DNA of 52,847 nt from an uncultured Acidobacteriota bacterium (GCA_902826515.1 CADEFD010000017.1:1-52847), one strand, 5' to 3'; shown: positions 25,930 to 34,704, counted from the first letter of the stretch. The notes: a model not told the origin generated them from the sequence alone. Made by a program: numbers and translations.

Positions 25930-26222
25930 GCCGAACCCCCGACGCGCTGGCCGAGATCAGGAAGCTGTACTACGCCACCTCCAAGGCGACCGTCGCGCGT
26001 GATCTCGATCGCGCCATCGACCTGCTGAAAGGCCTGCCGAGCGACGACGAACGCGAGAAGGCCGCGGTCTACATGGACGGTCTGGCGCAGATGCGGTCGG
26101 AATGGGGCGTGAAGAGCGCCGCCGCACCGGCGCGGGCCGCGAAGACCCCCTCGGCGCCGAAACGTGCGACAGCCGCCCGGCCGGCGGCGCGCGGCAGCCG
26201 CCCGGCGACGCGCCCCCGTTAG
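25926..26222 (+). CDS. small hypothetical protein with basic tail
   Basis: A 98-residue protein overlapping the kinase stop (ATGA). The first 60 residues look helical and charged (ALAEIRKLYYATSKATVARDLDRAIDLLKGLPSDDEREKAAVY is split here by function: a helix pair). The last 35 residues are Ala/Arg/Pro/Lys-rich, histone-tail-like, and likely disordered or nucleic-acid binding. No known family recognised. Its TAG stop overlaps by two bases with the TAA stop of the convergent gene. Confidence 0.7.
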   Translation: MSRTPDALAEIRKLYYATSKATVARDLDRAIDLLKGLPSDDEREKAAVYMDGLAQMRSEWGVKSAAAPARAAKTPSAPKRATAARPAARGSRPATRPR

Positions 26223-27025
26223 CCGGCTGACGACTTCACGAGGCGCTTCCTGGCGGCGAGGCGCAGCGCTTCGGGCACGTTGCGATCGATGGAGAGCGCC
26301 CGCACGTCGCGATCGATGAGCCGCTGCATCAGGTTCATCGACATCGCGACGGGCGTCTTCGGATTGCGCGCGAGCGACGCGGCCACGCCGTAGTTCTTCA
26401 CCCAGGCGCGGTTCTGGCCAATCGCCCGCAGCACGTCCTCGGCGACGTTGGCCATCTTCGCGAAGCTCTCGACCTCGGCGTTCGTGAGCTTGGGCGAGGA
26501 CAACACGGCCGACGACACCATCTTGTTGGGATCGCGGATGAGCAGCGCCCGCACCTCGCGCGAGCCCTTCATCGCCGCGCGCACGCGCTCGACCACGTTC
26601 ATCTGCTGAATCTGCTGCGTGATCGATTGCCCGAGCTCGGCCGGCGCCTCGCCGTCGGCGGTCTCGGCAATCGTGTCCCACGCATCGCCGGGCGCCTGCA
26701 GCAGCGGCGGTTCGTCTTCGACGGCCGAGGTCTCGGGCCCCGGCACCGGCGCGATGCCGCGGCCGGCGAAATAGCGCACGAGTTCGGCGGGTGTGTCGGA
26801 TCGGGCGAGCACGGCGGCAAGCCGCGCCGGCGCAATCGCGGTGAGCGTCTGCTCCGCCGCCGCGCGCACCTCCGCATCGGGGTCGTCCACGAGCAGCACG
26901 AGCAGCGCCAGTTGTTCCTGGCCGCGCGGCGCCACCTGCCCGAGCGCGGCGTCAAGCCGCACCTCGCGCGGGACGTCGGGCTTCCGGAAGCTGTCGAGCA
27001 GCAGCGTCTTCAGTCCGCAGTCCAT
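26219..27025 (-). CDS. HEAT-like repeat protein of unknown function
   Basis: A 268-residue soluble protein. The first 95 residues look like HEAT-type helical repeats (VRLDAALGQVAPRG, LLVDDPDAEVRAAAEQTL). An acidic linker follows. The C-terminal 120 residues form a second helical unit with IRDPNKMVSSAVLSSPKLT, IGQNRAWVKNYGVAASLARNPKTP and SIDRNVPEALRLAARKRL. The alternation of 'ARNPKTP' and 'SSPKLT' suggests leucine-rich/HEAT-like pseudo-repeats. Its ATG overlaps the stop of the RodZ-like gene by one base, so the two are co-translated. No enzyme motif seen. Confidence 0.72.
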   Translation of the reverse strand: MDCGLKTLLLDSFRKPDVPREVRLDAALGQVAPRGQEQLALLVLLVDDPDAEVRAAAEQTLTAIAPARLAAVLARSDTPAELVRYFAGRGIAPVPGPETSAVEDEPPLLQAPGDAWDTIAETADGEAPAELGQSITQQIQQMNVVERVRAAMKGSREVRALLIRDPNKMVSSAVLSSPKLTNAEVESFAKMANVAEDVLRAIGQNRAWVKNYGVAASLARNPKTPVAMSMNLMQRLIDRDVRALSIDRNVPEALRLAARKRLVKSSAG

Positions 27026-27495
27026 CAGCGCGCCCGTCCCTGACTCGTCGCGGCGGCGAGCGCCGCATCGCGCGGCATCTGCCCGACCTGCGCGGGACGC
27101 GGCCACAGCAGATACGCGGCCACGACGAGCGCCACGATGACGCCAACGGCGATGCCGGTGATGACGACCGACGTCCAGCCGCGCGGCCGCACCGGCAGAT
27201 CGGCCACCGGCCCCTGCGGCGGCCCCGGCGGCGGCAGCGCGTCGGGATGGCGGAGCAGGAAGACGCGCAGCGTCTCTTCGGGATCGAGGCCGACTTCGCG
27301 CGCGTAGGCGCGCACGACGGCGCGACGGAAGATACCCGGCGGCAGACGGTCGATCTGATTCTTCTCGAGCGCCTCGAGCGTGCGCACGCCGAGCTTCGTC
27401 ACATCCGCCACGTCGCGCAGCGTACGGCCGGCCGCCTCGCGCGTCGTCCGCAACGCGAGTCCGAAGTCTTCCGCCGTCTCGAGCACCACAGTCAT
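27025..27495 (-). CDS. short RodZ-like protein: cytoplasmic HTH plus one membrane segment
   Basis: The N-terminal HTH (about residues 5-75: GLALRTTREAAGRTLRDVADVTKL, YAREVGLDPEETL) matches the RodZ/HTH_25 type that binds MreB. A Pro-rich linker and a single membrane helix (TSVVITGIAVGVIVALVVAAYLLW) follow. Only about 27 residues remain outside, so the periplasmic beta domain of full RodZ is missing. The ATG at 27495 is used; a TTG nine codons upstream is in frame. A role in cell shape is possible but unproven. It overlaps the downstream HEAT-like gene. Confidence 0.75.
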   Translation of the reverse strand: MTVVLETAEDFGLALRTTREAAGRTLRDVADVTKLGVRTLEALEKNQIDRLPPGIFRRAVVRAYAREVGLDPEETLRVFLLRHPDALPPPGPPQGPVADLPVRPRGWTSVVITGIAVGVIVALVVAAYLLWPRPAQVGQMPRDAALAAATSQGRAR

Positions 27496-27550
27496 CCGTT
27501 TCGGCCGGGGCGCCGGCCCCAATCCATCGATGTTAGTAACGCCTCACCCG

Positions 27551-28219
27551 TCAGTCAATCACGGTGCGGCATTCGTCCACGGCCCGGCGCACGGCCGCGC
27601 CGGGATCTTCGCCCGGCCGAGGCAGGAACATCCCAATCGCGGCCATGCCGAAGGCGCCGCTGGCGGCCACCCACCGCCACTCTGCGGGCCCGAGACCGCC
27701 GATGGCGAAGATCGGCACCGGACTCGCGGCCACGAGGGCGGCCAGCCCGCCGGGGCCCAGCGTGCGGCTGCCGGCGGGCTTCGACACCGTGGGCGCGGCG
27801 GTGCCGGCAATGAGGGCGTCCACGGGACCGGCCGCGTGCACGTCGTGCACCGCATGCACGGCGCGCGTGACCCACGTGCCGGCCGGCAGCCAGGCACGGA
27901 CCGCCGCCGCGGGCATCGACGCGTGGCGCAAGTGCAGGGCGGCGCCGGCGGCCACCGCCACGTCGGCACGGTCGTTCACGACGATCCGCGTCCGACTGCC
28001 GGCGATGGCGATGAGGCGGGCCGTGAGGGCAAGCAGCGCGGCGCCGCCGAGATCGGGTTCGCGCACCTGGAAGAAGCCGACGCCGCAGGCCGCCGCGGCC
28101 TCGACCTGCGCGGCCAGCAGCACCGGCGCGTCGTGCAGCGGACGGCCGGCGGCGGCGGCGAGCCGCCGGCGATCGCTCACGATGCCGAGGCGCGAGGCAG
28201 CCGGCACGCGCGTTGTCAC
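27551..28219 (-). CDS. thiamine phosphate synthase / TenI family protein
   Basis: A 222-residue TIM barrel of the ThiE/TenI family. Visible are GVGFFQVREPDLGG (beta-2 region), IVVNDRADVA and the phosphate-binding end SPVPIFAIGGLGPAEW. The middle of the barrel is divergent: LRHASMP stands where ThiE has the HLGQxD motif, and GTAAPTVSKPAG where ThiE has TxTK. It may therefore be TenI-like or a specialised ThiE. No other thiamine genes adjoin it. Its ATG overlaps the stop of the upstream small membrane protein (ATGA). Confidence 0.75.
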   Translation of the reverse strand: MTTRVPAASRLGIVSDRRRLAAAAGRPLHDAPVLLAAQVEAAAACGVGFFQVREPDLGGAALLALTARLIAIAGSRTRIVVNDRADVAVAAGAALHLRHASMPAAAVRAWLPAGTWVTRAVHAVHDVHAAGPVDALIAGTAAPTVSKPAGSRTLGPGGLAALVAASPVPIFAIGGLGPAEWRWVAASGAFGMAAIGMFLPRPGEDPGAAVRRAVDECRTVID

Positions 28220-28446
28220 GAGGTGCGGCGGCGGCGCACGAGCGCGGCGAGATCAGCCAGGGCCGCGAGCACGTTCACGGCGCCGAGGCCGGTGATGGCG
28301 CCGCGCACGTAGTTGTTCGTCACGATCGCCTGCACCAGCGGCGAGATCTGGGCGAAGTAGTTGCGCTCCCAGTAGGTGGACCACGGCACCACGATCAGCA
28401 GCAGGCCCAGCTCGATGAGCACCGCGATGATGAGGAGGCGACGCAC
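28216..28446 (-). CDS. small two-helix membrane protein
   Basis: A 76-residue protein with an N-terminal hydrophobic helix (LLIIAVLIELGLLLIVVP) and a second moderately hydrophobic helix (AITGLGAVNVLAALADLAAL) ending in RRRR. This predicts a hairpin with both ends cytoplasmic. No family recognised. It lies 7 nt after the TPR gene and overlaps the ThiE/TenI gene by ATGA, so it belongs to the same transcript. Confidence 0.65.
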   Translation of the reverse strand: MRRLLIIAVLIELGLLLIVVPWSTYWERNYFAQISPLVQAIVTNNYVRGAITGLGAVNVLAALADLAALVRRRRTS

Positions 28447-28453
28447 GCCGGGC

Positions 28454-30439
28454 CTAGCCCCGGACCTGGGCGCGGCTCAGTCGTTCGATGCGGGCGGTGA
28501 CGTCGCGGAACCCGCGGGCATCGGCCTGGAGTTCGCCGAACACCGCCAGGGCGCGCGCGGTCTCGCCGAGATCCTCGAGCACGCTCGCCAGGTCGTAGAG
28601 CAGCGCGCGCCCGGCGTCCACCGTGGGCGCCGGCGCTTCGGCGGCGCGCTCGAACCATTCGAGGGCGGCGGCGCGGTTGCCGCGCTCCGCCTGCAGGCGA
28701 CCGAGCACCGACGCCGCCTCGAAGCGCTGGCGCGACGAGCGCGAGGCAAGTTCGAGCGACTGGATCGCGTCGTCGAGCATGCCCATGTCGCGATAGGTCA
28801 GGCCCAGGCGAAGCTGCTCGGCGGCCAGGCTTTCGTCCTGCGCGCGGCCGGCTTCGAGCACCGCGTCGGCCGGGCGCAGCGGCTTCTTCGCCTTCGCGGC
28901 CTTCCCCGCCTTCGGCGCCGACAGCTCGTCGGAAAGGTCGATCTCGCTGTCGTCGCTCGCGGCCACGGCCGGCTCGGGAATCTCGATCGGGTCGTCGAAG
29001 GTGATGCCTTCGTTCAGGTCCATCTTGTTGGTGGCCAGGAACGGGCTGTCGCCGCTGAGGCGGTCGGCGATGATGGCGTCCGGGTCGGACTCGCCCAGCA
29101 TCTCGAGGGCGCGGCGGAACCGCGCGATGTTGGCGGTATCCCACGGCTCGCGGGCCACGAGATCCTCGCTGATGATGCGCGCCTCGAGACCGCGGCCGGC
29201 ATCGAGGTAGGCGTCGGCGAGCTGCGCCTGGGCGGAATACATCGTGGCTTCGAGGCCGCCGTCGACGCAGATTTCGACCAGACGCATCAGGGCCACGATG
29301 TGGCGGCGCACGCGCGTCACGAACTCGTGCAGCGCGGCGGCGGCGGCCGCGTAGTCGCCGTCGGCGACGGCGGCATCCGCCACTGCTTCGATACCCGGGT
29401 AGGCGGAGTCGGCGTCGTGTTCGGCGAGGCGGCAGGCCATCGCGATCGCCGCTTCGCGCTGCGTCGGATCGGCGGCCAGCGCGCTGGCGACCGCCGCCTT
29501 GCCTTCGTCGAGGTGCCCCTGCTTCAGCTCGGCCTCGGCCACCACCATCCAGAGGGTGGGATCCGCCGCGACCACTTCCGACGTGAGGTAGCGGCGCGCC
29601 GTGCCGAGATCGCCGTTCCCGATGTGCGCGCGCACGAGCTGCACGCGGGCCTGGACGTCCGACGCGTCCATGTCGGCCACGCGGCCCAGCACCGAGAGCG
29701 CCTCGTTGTGCTGGCCGGCGGCTTCGAGGGCACTCGCCAGCTGCCGCAGCTCCGCCGGTGATGCGGCCCACGCCAGGGCGCGGGCGAACTCGCCGCTCGC
29801 GATGTCGGCCGCCAGCACCTGGGCGCGCGCGTCGTCGTCGGTCGGGTCGAGCTCGAGCAGATCGCGGTACGCGGAGCGGGCGTCCTCGACGCGGCTCTCC
29901 TTCGTGAACCACTCCGCCACCGCCTTGAACTCGCGCATCGCGGTGTCGGTGTCGCCGAGGTCCCGGGCGGCCTTTGCGGCCGTGAAACGGGCGCCGTAGT
30001 CCTCCGGATCGACCATGCCGAGGCGGACGGCCATCTCGGCGGCGCCGCGGATGTTGCCGATCTTGCGGCGGCGGTCGGCCACCGTCTGGTAGGCGGCTTT
30101 CGCGTCGGCGAGCAGACCCTGCTTGGAGGCCACGTCACCCGAGCGGATGAGCGCGTATTCGTCGGTGGCCTTGACCTTGAGGATTTTCTTGAAGAGCGCG
30201 GAGGCCTTCGGGTAGAAGCCTTCGTCGGCGAGGTGGTCGGCGATGCGCGTGTACTGCTCGACGCCCTTGTCGAGCTGGCCGGCTCGCACGAAGAGATCGC
30301 CGAGCGCGTTGGCGCTGTTCCAGTCGCGAGGCTGCGCCAGGACCAGCGCCTGGTACTCGTCGATGGCTGCGTCCACCTTGCCCAGGCGCAGGGCCTTTTC
30401 CGCCCGCTTCAGAGCCCCTTCGCGATCGAATGGCGCCAC
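28454..30439 (-). CDS. large TPR-repeat protein
   Basis: A 661-residue cytoplasmic scaffold with many tetratricopeptide repeats. Clear units include ALRLGKVDAAIDEYQALVLAQP near the start, ALGDLFVRAGQLDKGVEQYTRIAD, DLGDTDTAMREFKAVAEWF and GLTYRDMGMLDDAIQSLELA near the end. An acidic/Lys-Ala linker (about residues 485-545) separates N- and C-terminal repeat blocks. No signal peptide. The gene lies 12 nt after rnhB in the same direction. Function unknown beyond protein-protein interaction. Confidence 0.8.
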   Translation of the reverse strand: MAPFDREGALKRAEKALRLGKVDAAIDEYQALVLAQPRDWNSANALGDLFVRAGQLDKGVEQYTRIADHLADEGFYPKASALFKKILKVKATDEYALIRSGDVASKQGLLADAKAAYQTVADRRRKIGNIRGAAEMAVRLGMVDPEDYGARFTAAKAARDLGDTDTAMREFKAVAEWFTKESRVEDARSAYRDLLELDPTDDDARAQVLAADIASGEFARALAWAASPAELRQLASALEAAGQHNEALSVLGRVADMDASDVQARVQLVRAHIGNGDLGTARRYLTSEVVAADPTLWMVVAEAELKQGHLDEGKAAVASALAADPTQREAAIAMACRLAEHDADSAYPGIEAVADAAVADGDYAAAAAALHEFVTRVRRHIVALMRLVEICVDGGLEATMYSAQAQLADAYLDAGRGLEARIISEDLVAREPWDTANIARFRRALEMLGESDPDAIIADRLSGDSPFLATNKMDLNEGITFDDPIEIPEPAVAASDDSEIDLSDELSAPKAGKAAKAKKPLRPADAVLEAGRAQDESLAAEQLRLGLTYRDMGMLDDAIQSLELASRSSRQRFEAASVLGRLQAERGNRAAALEWFERAAEAPAPTVDAGRALLYDLASVLEDLGETARALAVFGELQADARGFRDVTARIERLSRAQVRG

Positions 30440-30451
30440 GATGCCTCGCCC

Positions 30452-31075
30452 TCAGTCCAGAGTATCAAACAGCGACGCCGGCTTGAACGACCGCCGGTGT
30501 GCCTCGGAATAACCATGCTGCGCGACCGCCGTGAGGTGCGCCGCGGTGGCGTACCCCTTGTGCCGATCGAAGCCATACCGGGTATCGGCCCGATGGAGGT
30601 CGTCCATGAGCCGGTCGCGGGTGACTTTCGCGACGATCGACGCCGCGGCGATGGCCGACGACACCCGGTCGCCTCCCACCACGGCACGCTGCGCCATCCG
30701 CAGGCCCTCGATCCGGAAGGCATCGACCAGCACGAGGTCGGGCTGCGGCGCCAGGGCGGCCACGGCCCGTGCCATGGCGCGCAACGACGCGCGATGGATG
30801 TTGTATCGGTCGATTTCGGGAGGGTCTGCAATGCCGACCGCCCAGGCGAGCGCCCGGGCGGTGATGAGGACGTACAGGCGCTCGCGCGCCGCCGCGGTCA
30901 GGAGCTTGGAATCGGCCAGACCGGGGATGTGCCGGGCGGGGTCGAGCACCACCGCCCCGGCCATGACGGGGCCGGCCAGGCAGCCGCGCCCCACTTCGTC
31001 CACCCCGGCGATGAGGCCGAAGCCGTATCGCCGGTAGTGGTTCTCGATCGTGCGCCGGGCACGCGCTTTCGCCAT
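30452..31075 (-). CDS. rnhB: ribonuclease HII
   Basis: Endonuclease cutting RNA in RNA/DNA hybrids and at embedded ribonucleotides. The metal-binding pair is D26-E27 in AGVDEVGRGCLAGP. The family motif DSK follows in PGLADSKLL, and DAFRIEGL plus SSAIAAASIVAKVTRD complete the site. At 207 residues the length is normal. The frame extends upstream through rplS, but the ATG at 31075, 20 nt after the rplS stop, gives the expected N-terminus. The trmD-rplS-rnhB order is widespread. Confidence 0.94.
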   Translation of the reverse strand: MAKARARRTIENHYRRYGFGLIAGVDEVGRGCLAGPVMAGAVVLDPARHIPGLADSKLLTAAARERLYVLITARALAWAVGIADPPEIDRYNIHRASLRAMARAVAALAPQPDLVLVDAFRIEGLRMAQRAVVGGDRVSSAIAAASIVAKVTRDRLMDDLHRADTRYGFDRHKGYATAAHLTAVAQHGYSEAHRRSFKPASLFDTLD

Positions 31076-31095
31076 GACCCGGCGCGCGGTGGTGC

Positions 31096-31446
31096 CTAGG
31101 CGGGGTTCTTGCGGACTTCCTTCATGCGGGCCGCCTTGCCCTTGAGGTCGCGCAGGTAGTAGAGCTTGGCACGGCGGACCTTGGCGGAACGCACGACTTC
31201 GATCTTCTGGACGATCGGCGAGTGCAGCGGGAAGATGCGCTCGACGCCCTGGCCGAACGACACCTTGCGCACGGTGAACGACGCGCGCGTGCCGCCGCGG
31301 CGCAGGTTGATGACGATGCCCTCGAAGATCTGGACACGCTCCTTGTCGCCTTCCTTGACCCGGACGTGCACCTTGATCGTGTCGCCGGCCTGCATCGCGG
31401 GCCGCGTCAACGTCTGCGCCTTCTCGATCATTTCCACTGCGTTCAT
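31096..31446 (-). CDS. rplS: 50S ribosomal protein L19
   Basis: Large-subunit protein at the 30S/50S interface, 116 residues. Core segments are [48 protein letters not shown] and [27 protein letters not shown] about 5 nt before the ATG at 31446 sets the start; a longer frame upstream is a shadow in trmD. Its start overlaps the trmD stop (ATGA). Confidence 0.97.
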   Translation of the reverse strand: MNAVEMIEKAQTLTRPAMQAGDTIKVHVRVKEGDKERVQIFEGIVINLRRGGTRASFTVRKVSFGQGVERIFPLHSPIVQKIEVVRSAKVRRAKLYYLRDLKGKAARMKEVRKNPA

Positions 31447-32177
31447 CGGTCCTCGCCCTTCCCTTCCACCAACCCCGGCGTTCCACTGAGCAGGTCCGGC
31501 CGGCGCGCGCGGGTGCGCGTGTCGGCCGCCTCGCGGCGCCACCGTTCAATTTCCCCGTGATGCCCCGACAGGAGCACCTCGGGCACCGCCCGTCCCCGCC
31601 ACACGGCCGGCCGTGTGTAGTGCGGGTAGTCCAACTGGCCAGCGGAGAACGAGTCGTTCGACACCGACCGTTCGTCACCGACCACGCCCGGCACGAGCCG
31701 GGCAATCGCGTCGAGCATCACGAGGGCCGGGAGTTCGCCGCCGCTGAGGACGTAGTCGCCAATCGACCATTCCTCGGCGCCGACGGCGTCGACCAGCCGC
31801 TCGTCCACCCCTTCGTATCGGCCGCAGAGCCACGTCACGCTCGTTTCGCGCGCCATCCGCTCCGCCGCCGCCTGGTCGAACCGCCGGCCGGCCGGTGAGG
31901 TCATCACCACCAGCCCGGGCCCGCCCCGGCGCTCCCGAATCGCCTCCACCGCGAGGTGGAACGGTTCGGCCTTCATCACCATGCCCGGCCCGCCGCCGAA
32001 CGGCATGTCGTCCACGACGTGATGTCGATCCGTCGTGAAGCTCCGCAAATCGTGCACGGCCACGTCGAGCAGGCCGCGGGCGCGGGCCCGGCCCACCACC
32101 CCTTCCGCCAGCCCGGCATCGATCATCGCCGGGAAGATCGTGACGATGTCGAACACCACGATCCGCGGACCGTCCAT
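31443..32177 (-). CDS. trmD: tRNA (guanine-N1-)-methyltransferase
   Basis: SAM-dependent m1G37 methylation of tRNAs, preventing +1 frameshifts. SPOUT knot signatures are [24 protein letters not shown] and [27 protein letters not shown]. Length 244 is typical. ATG 32177 is used; a GTG at 32183 overlapping the rimM stop as GTGA would add two residues and matches overlaps elsewhere in this genome. Coupled to rplS by ATGA. Confidence 0.96.
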   Translation of the reverse strand: MDGPRIVVFDIVTIFPAMIDAGLAEGVVGRARARGLLDVAVHDLRSFTTDRHHVVDDMPFGGGPGMVMKAEPFHLAVEAIRERRGGPGLVVMTSPAGRRFDQAAAERMARETSVTWLCGRYEGVDERLVDAVGAEEWSIGDYVLSGGELPALVMLDAIARLVPGVVGDERSVSNDSFSAGQLDYPHYTRPAVWRGRAVPEVLLSGHHGEIERWRREAADTRTRARRPDLLSGTPGLVEGKGEDR

Positions 32178-32179
32178 CG

Positions 32180-32704
32180 TCACGCCCGCCAGCCGCCGTT
32201 GACCTCGAGCAACCCCTCGGGCGGGTCGATCGTGATGAGGCGCGCGCCGACGTCCACCGTGCAGAACGCCTGCGTGAGCGGCACGAGCACCTGCCCGCCG
32301 GGTGCGGCCACCACGAGCCGCACGGCGGCCCCGTCGCCATCCACGGAGGCCACGGTGCCCACGTGTTCGCCCTGCACCGTGCGCACCTCGCACCCCACCA
32401 GTTCGTGGTGGTAGTAGACGTGCGGCGGAAGGATGCGTGCCGTGTCCGCCGGCACCCGCAGCTCCCAGCCGGTGAACCGCTCGGCGTCGTTGATCGAGGT
32501 CACGCCGCTGAAGATGACCGCCGGTCGCCCGAGGTGCATCCTGAAGTGCGCGATCGTCAACCGTTCGACCGGGCCGGACGGCATCGGCCGCCCGAACAGT
32601 TCGGCGCCTTCACCGAACCGGTCGTCCACGAAGTCGGTCGTCGCATTGACGACCACTTCGCCCCTGATGCCCTGCGTGCGGGCCACGACGCCCACGAGGA
32701 GCAT
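32180..32704 (-). CDS. rimM: ribosome maturation factor RimM
   Basis: Assists 30S head assembly through S19. The N-terminal RimM barrel reads LLVGVVARTQGIRGEVVV, with the usual GRPAVIFSGVTSINDAERFTGWEL. The C-terminal PRC barrel reads LVGCEVRTVQGEHVGTVASV and ends PPEGLLEVNGG. ATG 32704 gives 174 residues, the family length. An upstream in-frame ATG at 32779 would overlap the KH-domain gene by 50 nt and add a low-complexity Ser/Thr stretch, so it is not preferred. Gap of 25 nt from khpA. Confidence 0.9.
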   Translation of the reverse strand: MLLVGVVARTQGIRGEVVVNATTDFVDDRFGEGAELFGRPMPSGPVERLTIAHFRMHLGRPAVIFSGVTSINDAERFTGWELRVPADTARILPPHVYYHHELVGCEVRTVQGEHVGTVASVDGDGAAVRLVVAAPGGQVLVPLTQAFCTVDVGARLITIDPPEGLLEVNGGWRA

Positions 32705-32729
32705 CGCGTCCCACGTCGCCGCCGGCGCC

Positions 32730-32984
32730 TCAGCGCTGGCCGTCGACGTCGCGGATGTCGAGCTGGATCTTGGTTCCATCCACGTCGGCGGCCGCCGCCA
32801 GCAGCGTGCGCAGCGCGGCAGCCGTCCGTCCCTGCCGGCCGATCACCCGGCCGAGATCGCCAGGCGCCACCCGCAGTTCGAAGTAGAGTCCGCCCCGCCG
32901 CTCCCCCTGCGCCACCTCGATGGCGTCCGGCTCATCGGCCAGCGCCTTCGCGACGGTTTCCACGAGAGTCTTGAGCTCGGCCAC
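32730..32984 (-). CDS. khpA: KH-domain RNA-binding protein KhpA
   Basis: A small single-KH protein of 84 residues (YlqC family), which in other bacteria pairs with KhpB and binds many RNAs. The GxxG loop is GRVIGRQGRT at about residues 45-54. It keeps the usual place between rpsP and rimM, 14 nt after rpsP. Confidence 0.93.
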   Translation of the reverse strand: MAELKTLVETVAKALADEPDAIEVAQGERRGGLYFELRVAPGDLGRVIGRQGRTAAALRTLLAAAADVDGTKIQLDIRDVDGQR

Positions 32985-32998
32985 GGCGTCAGCTCCCG

Positions 32999-33292
32999 TT
33001 ACGCCTGCGGCGCGGTGGCCGCGGCTTCCACCGGCGCCACGACGGCGCCGAGGTCGCGGGTGACGTGCTTCGCCAGCAGCGTGCGCACCGAGTCGGACGG
33101 GCGCGCGCCCTGCGAAATCCAGTGTTCGATGCGCGCCTTGTTCACGTCGACCACGGCGGGCTTGGTACGCGGGTTGTAGAACCCCAGCGTCTCGATGAAT
33201 CCGCCCTCGCGCGGCGAACGCCGCTCGGTGACGACCACCCGGTAGTGGGGACGCTTCTTCGACCCCGTGCGACGCATGCGAATGACCAACAT
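32999..33292 (-). CDS. rpsP: 30S ribosomal protein S16
   Basis: Small-subunit assembly protein, 97 residues. The signature is MRRTGSKKRPHYRVVVTERRSPREG, followed by IETLGFYNP and the WISQGARPSDSVRTLL segment. The last 15 residues form a short Ala/Val/Pro tail. It follows ffh by 36 nt in the common ffh-rpsP-khpA-rimM-trmD-rplS order. Confidence 0.97.
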   Translation of the reverse strand: MLVIRMRRTGSKKRPHYRVVVTERRSPREGGFIETLGFYNPRTKPAVVDVNKARIEHWISQGARPSDSVRTLLAKHVTRDLGAVVAPVEAAATAPQA

Positions 33293-33328
33293 AGGTAGTG
33301 TCCTCGTCCTGGCCAGCCGGACCTCCGG

Positions 33329-34690
33329 CTAGCGCATCAAGCTGAACGGCCCTTTCTTCTTCTTCTTCCTGGGAGCCTCGGGCACGGCCTCGCCCGTCAT
33401 CTGGCCCACCATCTTGAGCATCTTCCGCATCTCGTCGTACTGCTTGAGCAGGCGGTTGACGTCTTCGACCGACGTGCCGCTGCCGCGCGCGATGCGCTTG
33501 CGGCGGCTGCCGTCGATGACTTCGGCGTGTTCGCGTTCTTCCGGCGTCATCGAGTTGATGATCGCCTCGACGCGGCGCAGCTGCTTTTCGTCGGGCTTCT
33601 GCGCGCCGAGTTCCTTGAGCTGGCCCATGCCGGGCAGCAGCTTCATGATGTGTTCGAGCGGCCCCATCTTCCGGATCGTGCGGAGCTGATCGCGGAAGTC
33701 GGCGAGGCTGAACGTGTTCTTGCGGATCTTCTCTTCGAGGCTGGCCGCCGTGGACGAGTCCACGACCTCCTCGGCCTTCTCGATGAGCGACAGCACGTCG
33801 CCCATGCCGAGCAGGCGTGACACGAAGCGATCGGCGTGGAAAGCGTCGAGGTCTTCGAGGCGCTCACCGGCGCCCACGAACGCAATCGGCACGCCGACGA
33901 CCGAGACGACCGAGAGCGCGGCGCCGCCACGCGAGTCGCCGTCGATCTTCGAGAGCACGACGCCGGTCACGCCGACCTGGCGGTTGAACTCGCCGGCGCT
34001 GCGGATGGCGTCCTGCCCCGTCATCGCGTCGGCGACGTAGAGCAGATCGGAGGGCTTCGCGACGTCCTTGATGGCGACCAGTTCGCCCATCAGCTCGTCG
34101 TCGATGTGCAGGCGGCCGGCGGTGTCGACGATGACCACGTCGCAGCCGGTGTTGCGGGCTTCGACGAGGGCGCCGCGCGCGCGCGACACCGGGTCGAGAT
34201 CGCCGGGCGGATCGAACACCCGCACACCGGCCTTGCCGGCGACGACCGTGAGCTGTTCGATGGCGGCCGGGCGGCGCACGTCGGTCGAGACGACCAGCGG
34301 GAACTTGCCCTGTTTGGCCAGCATCCGCGCCAGCTTGCCGGTGGTGGTCGTCTTGCCCGAGCCCTGCAGGCCGAGCATGAGGATGACCTTCGGGCGCGCA
34401 CCGCCGGTCGAGAGGCCGCCCCTGGCGTCGCCGAAGAGCGCGAGCAGTTCGTCGCGGACGATCTTGACGACCTGCTGGTCGGGGCTGAGACTGGCCTGGA
34501 CGTCCTGCGCCGAGGCCCGATCGCGGACGCGATCGACGAAGGCCTTGACCACCTGCAGGTTGACGTCGGCTTCGATGAGGGCGACGCGGATTTCGCGCAG
34601 CACCCGTTCAGTCGTCTCTGGCGTGAGGCGGACTTCGCCTCTCAGGGACTGAAAGACGTCTTGCAGGCGGTTACTCAGGGCGTCGAACAT
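33329..34690 (-). CDS. ffh: signal recognition particle protein Ffh (SRP54)
   Basis: GTPase that binds signal sequences of nascent membrane proteins together with 4.5S RNA. The N domain covers residues 1-90. The G domain has GLQGSGKTTTTGKLA (G1), DTAGRLHIDDELM (G3) and SKIDGDSRGG (G4 region). The methionine-rich M domain includes LPGMGQLKELG, RKRIARGSGTSVEDVNRLLKQ and the terminal KKKKKGPFSLMR. At 453 residues it is standard. A good promoter (TTGACC-N18-TAGGAT) overlaps the 3' end of ribBA just upstream. Confidence 0.97.
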   Translation of the reverse strand: MFDALSNRLQDVFQSLRGEVRLTPETTERVLREIRVALIEADVNLQVVKAFVDRVRDRASAQDVQASLSPDQQVVKIVRDELLALFGDARGGLSTGGARPKVILMLGLQGSGKTTTTGKLARMLAKQGKFPLVVSTDVRRPAAIEQLTVVAGKAGVRVFDPPGDLDPVSRARGALVEARNTGCDVVIVDTAGRLHIDDELMGELVAIKDVAKPSDLLYVADAMTGQDAIRSAGEFNRQVGVTGVVLSKIDGDSRGGAALSVVSVVGVPIAFVGAGERLEDLDAFHADRFVSRLLGMGDVLSLIEKAEEVVDSSTAASLEEKIRKNTFSLADFRDQLRTIRKMGPLEHIMKLLPGMGQLKELGAQKPDEKQLRRVEAIINSMTPEEREHAEVIDGSRRKRIARGSGTSVEDVNRLLKQYDEMRKMLKMVGQMTGEAVPEAPRKKKKKGPFSLMR

Positions 34691-34704
34691 ACGGACAAAC
34701 CCTT

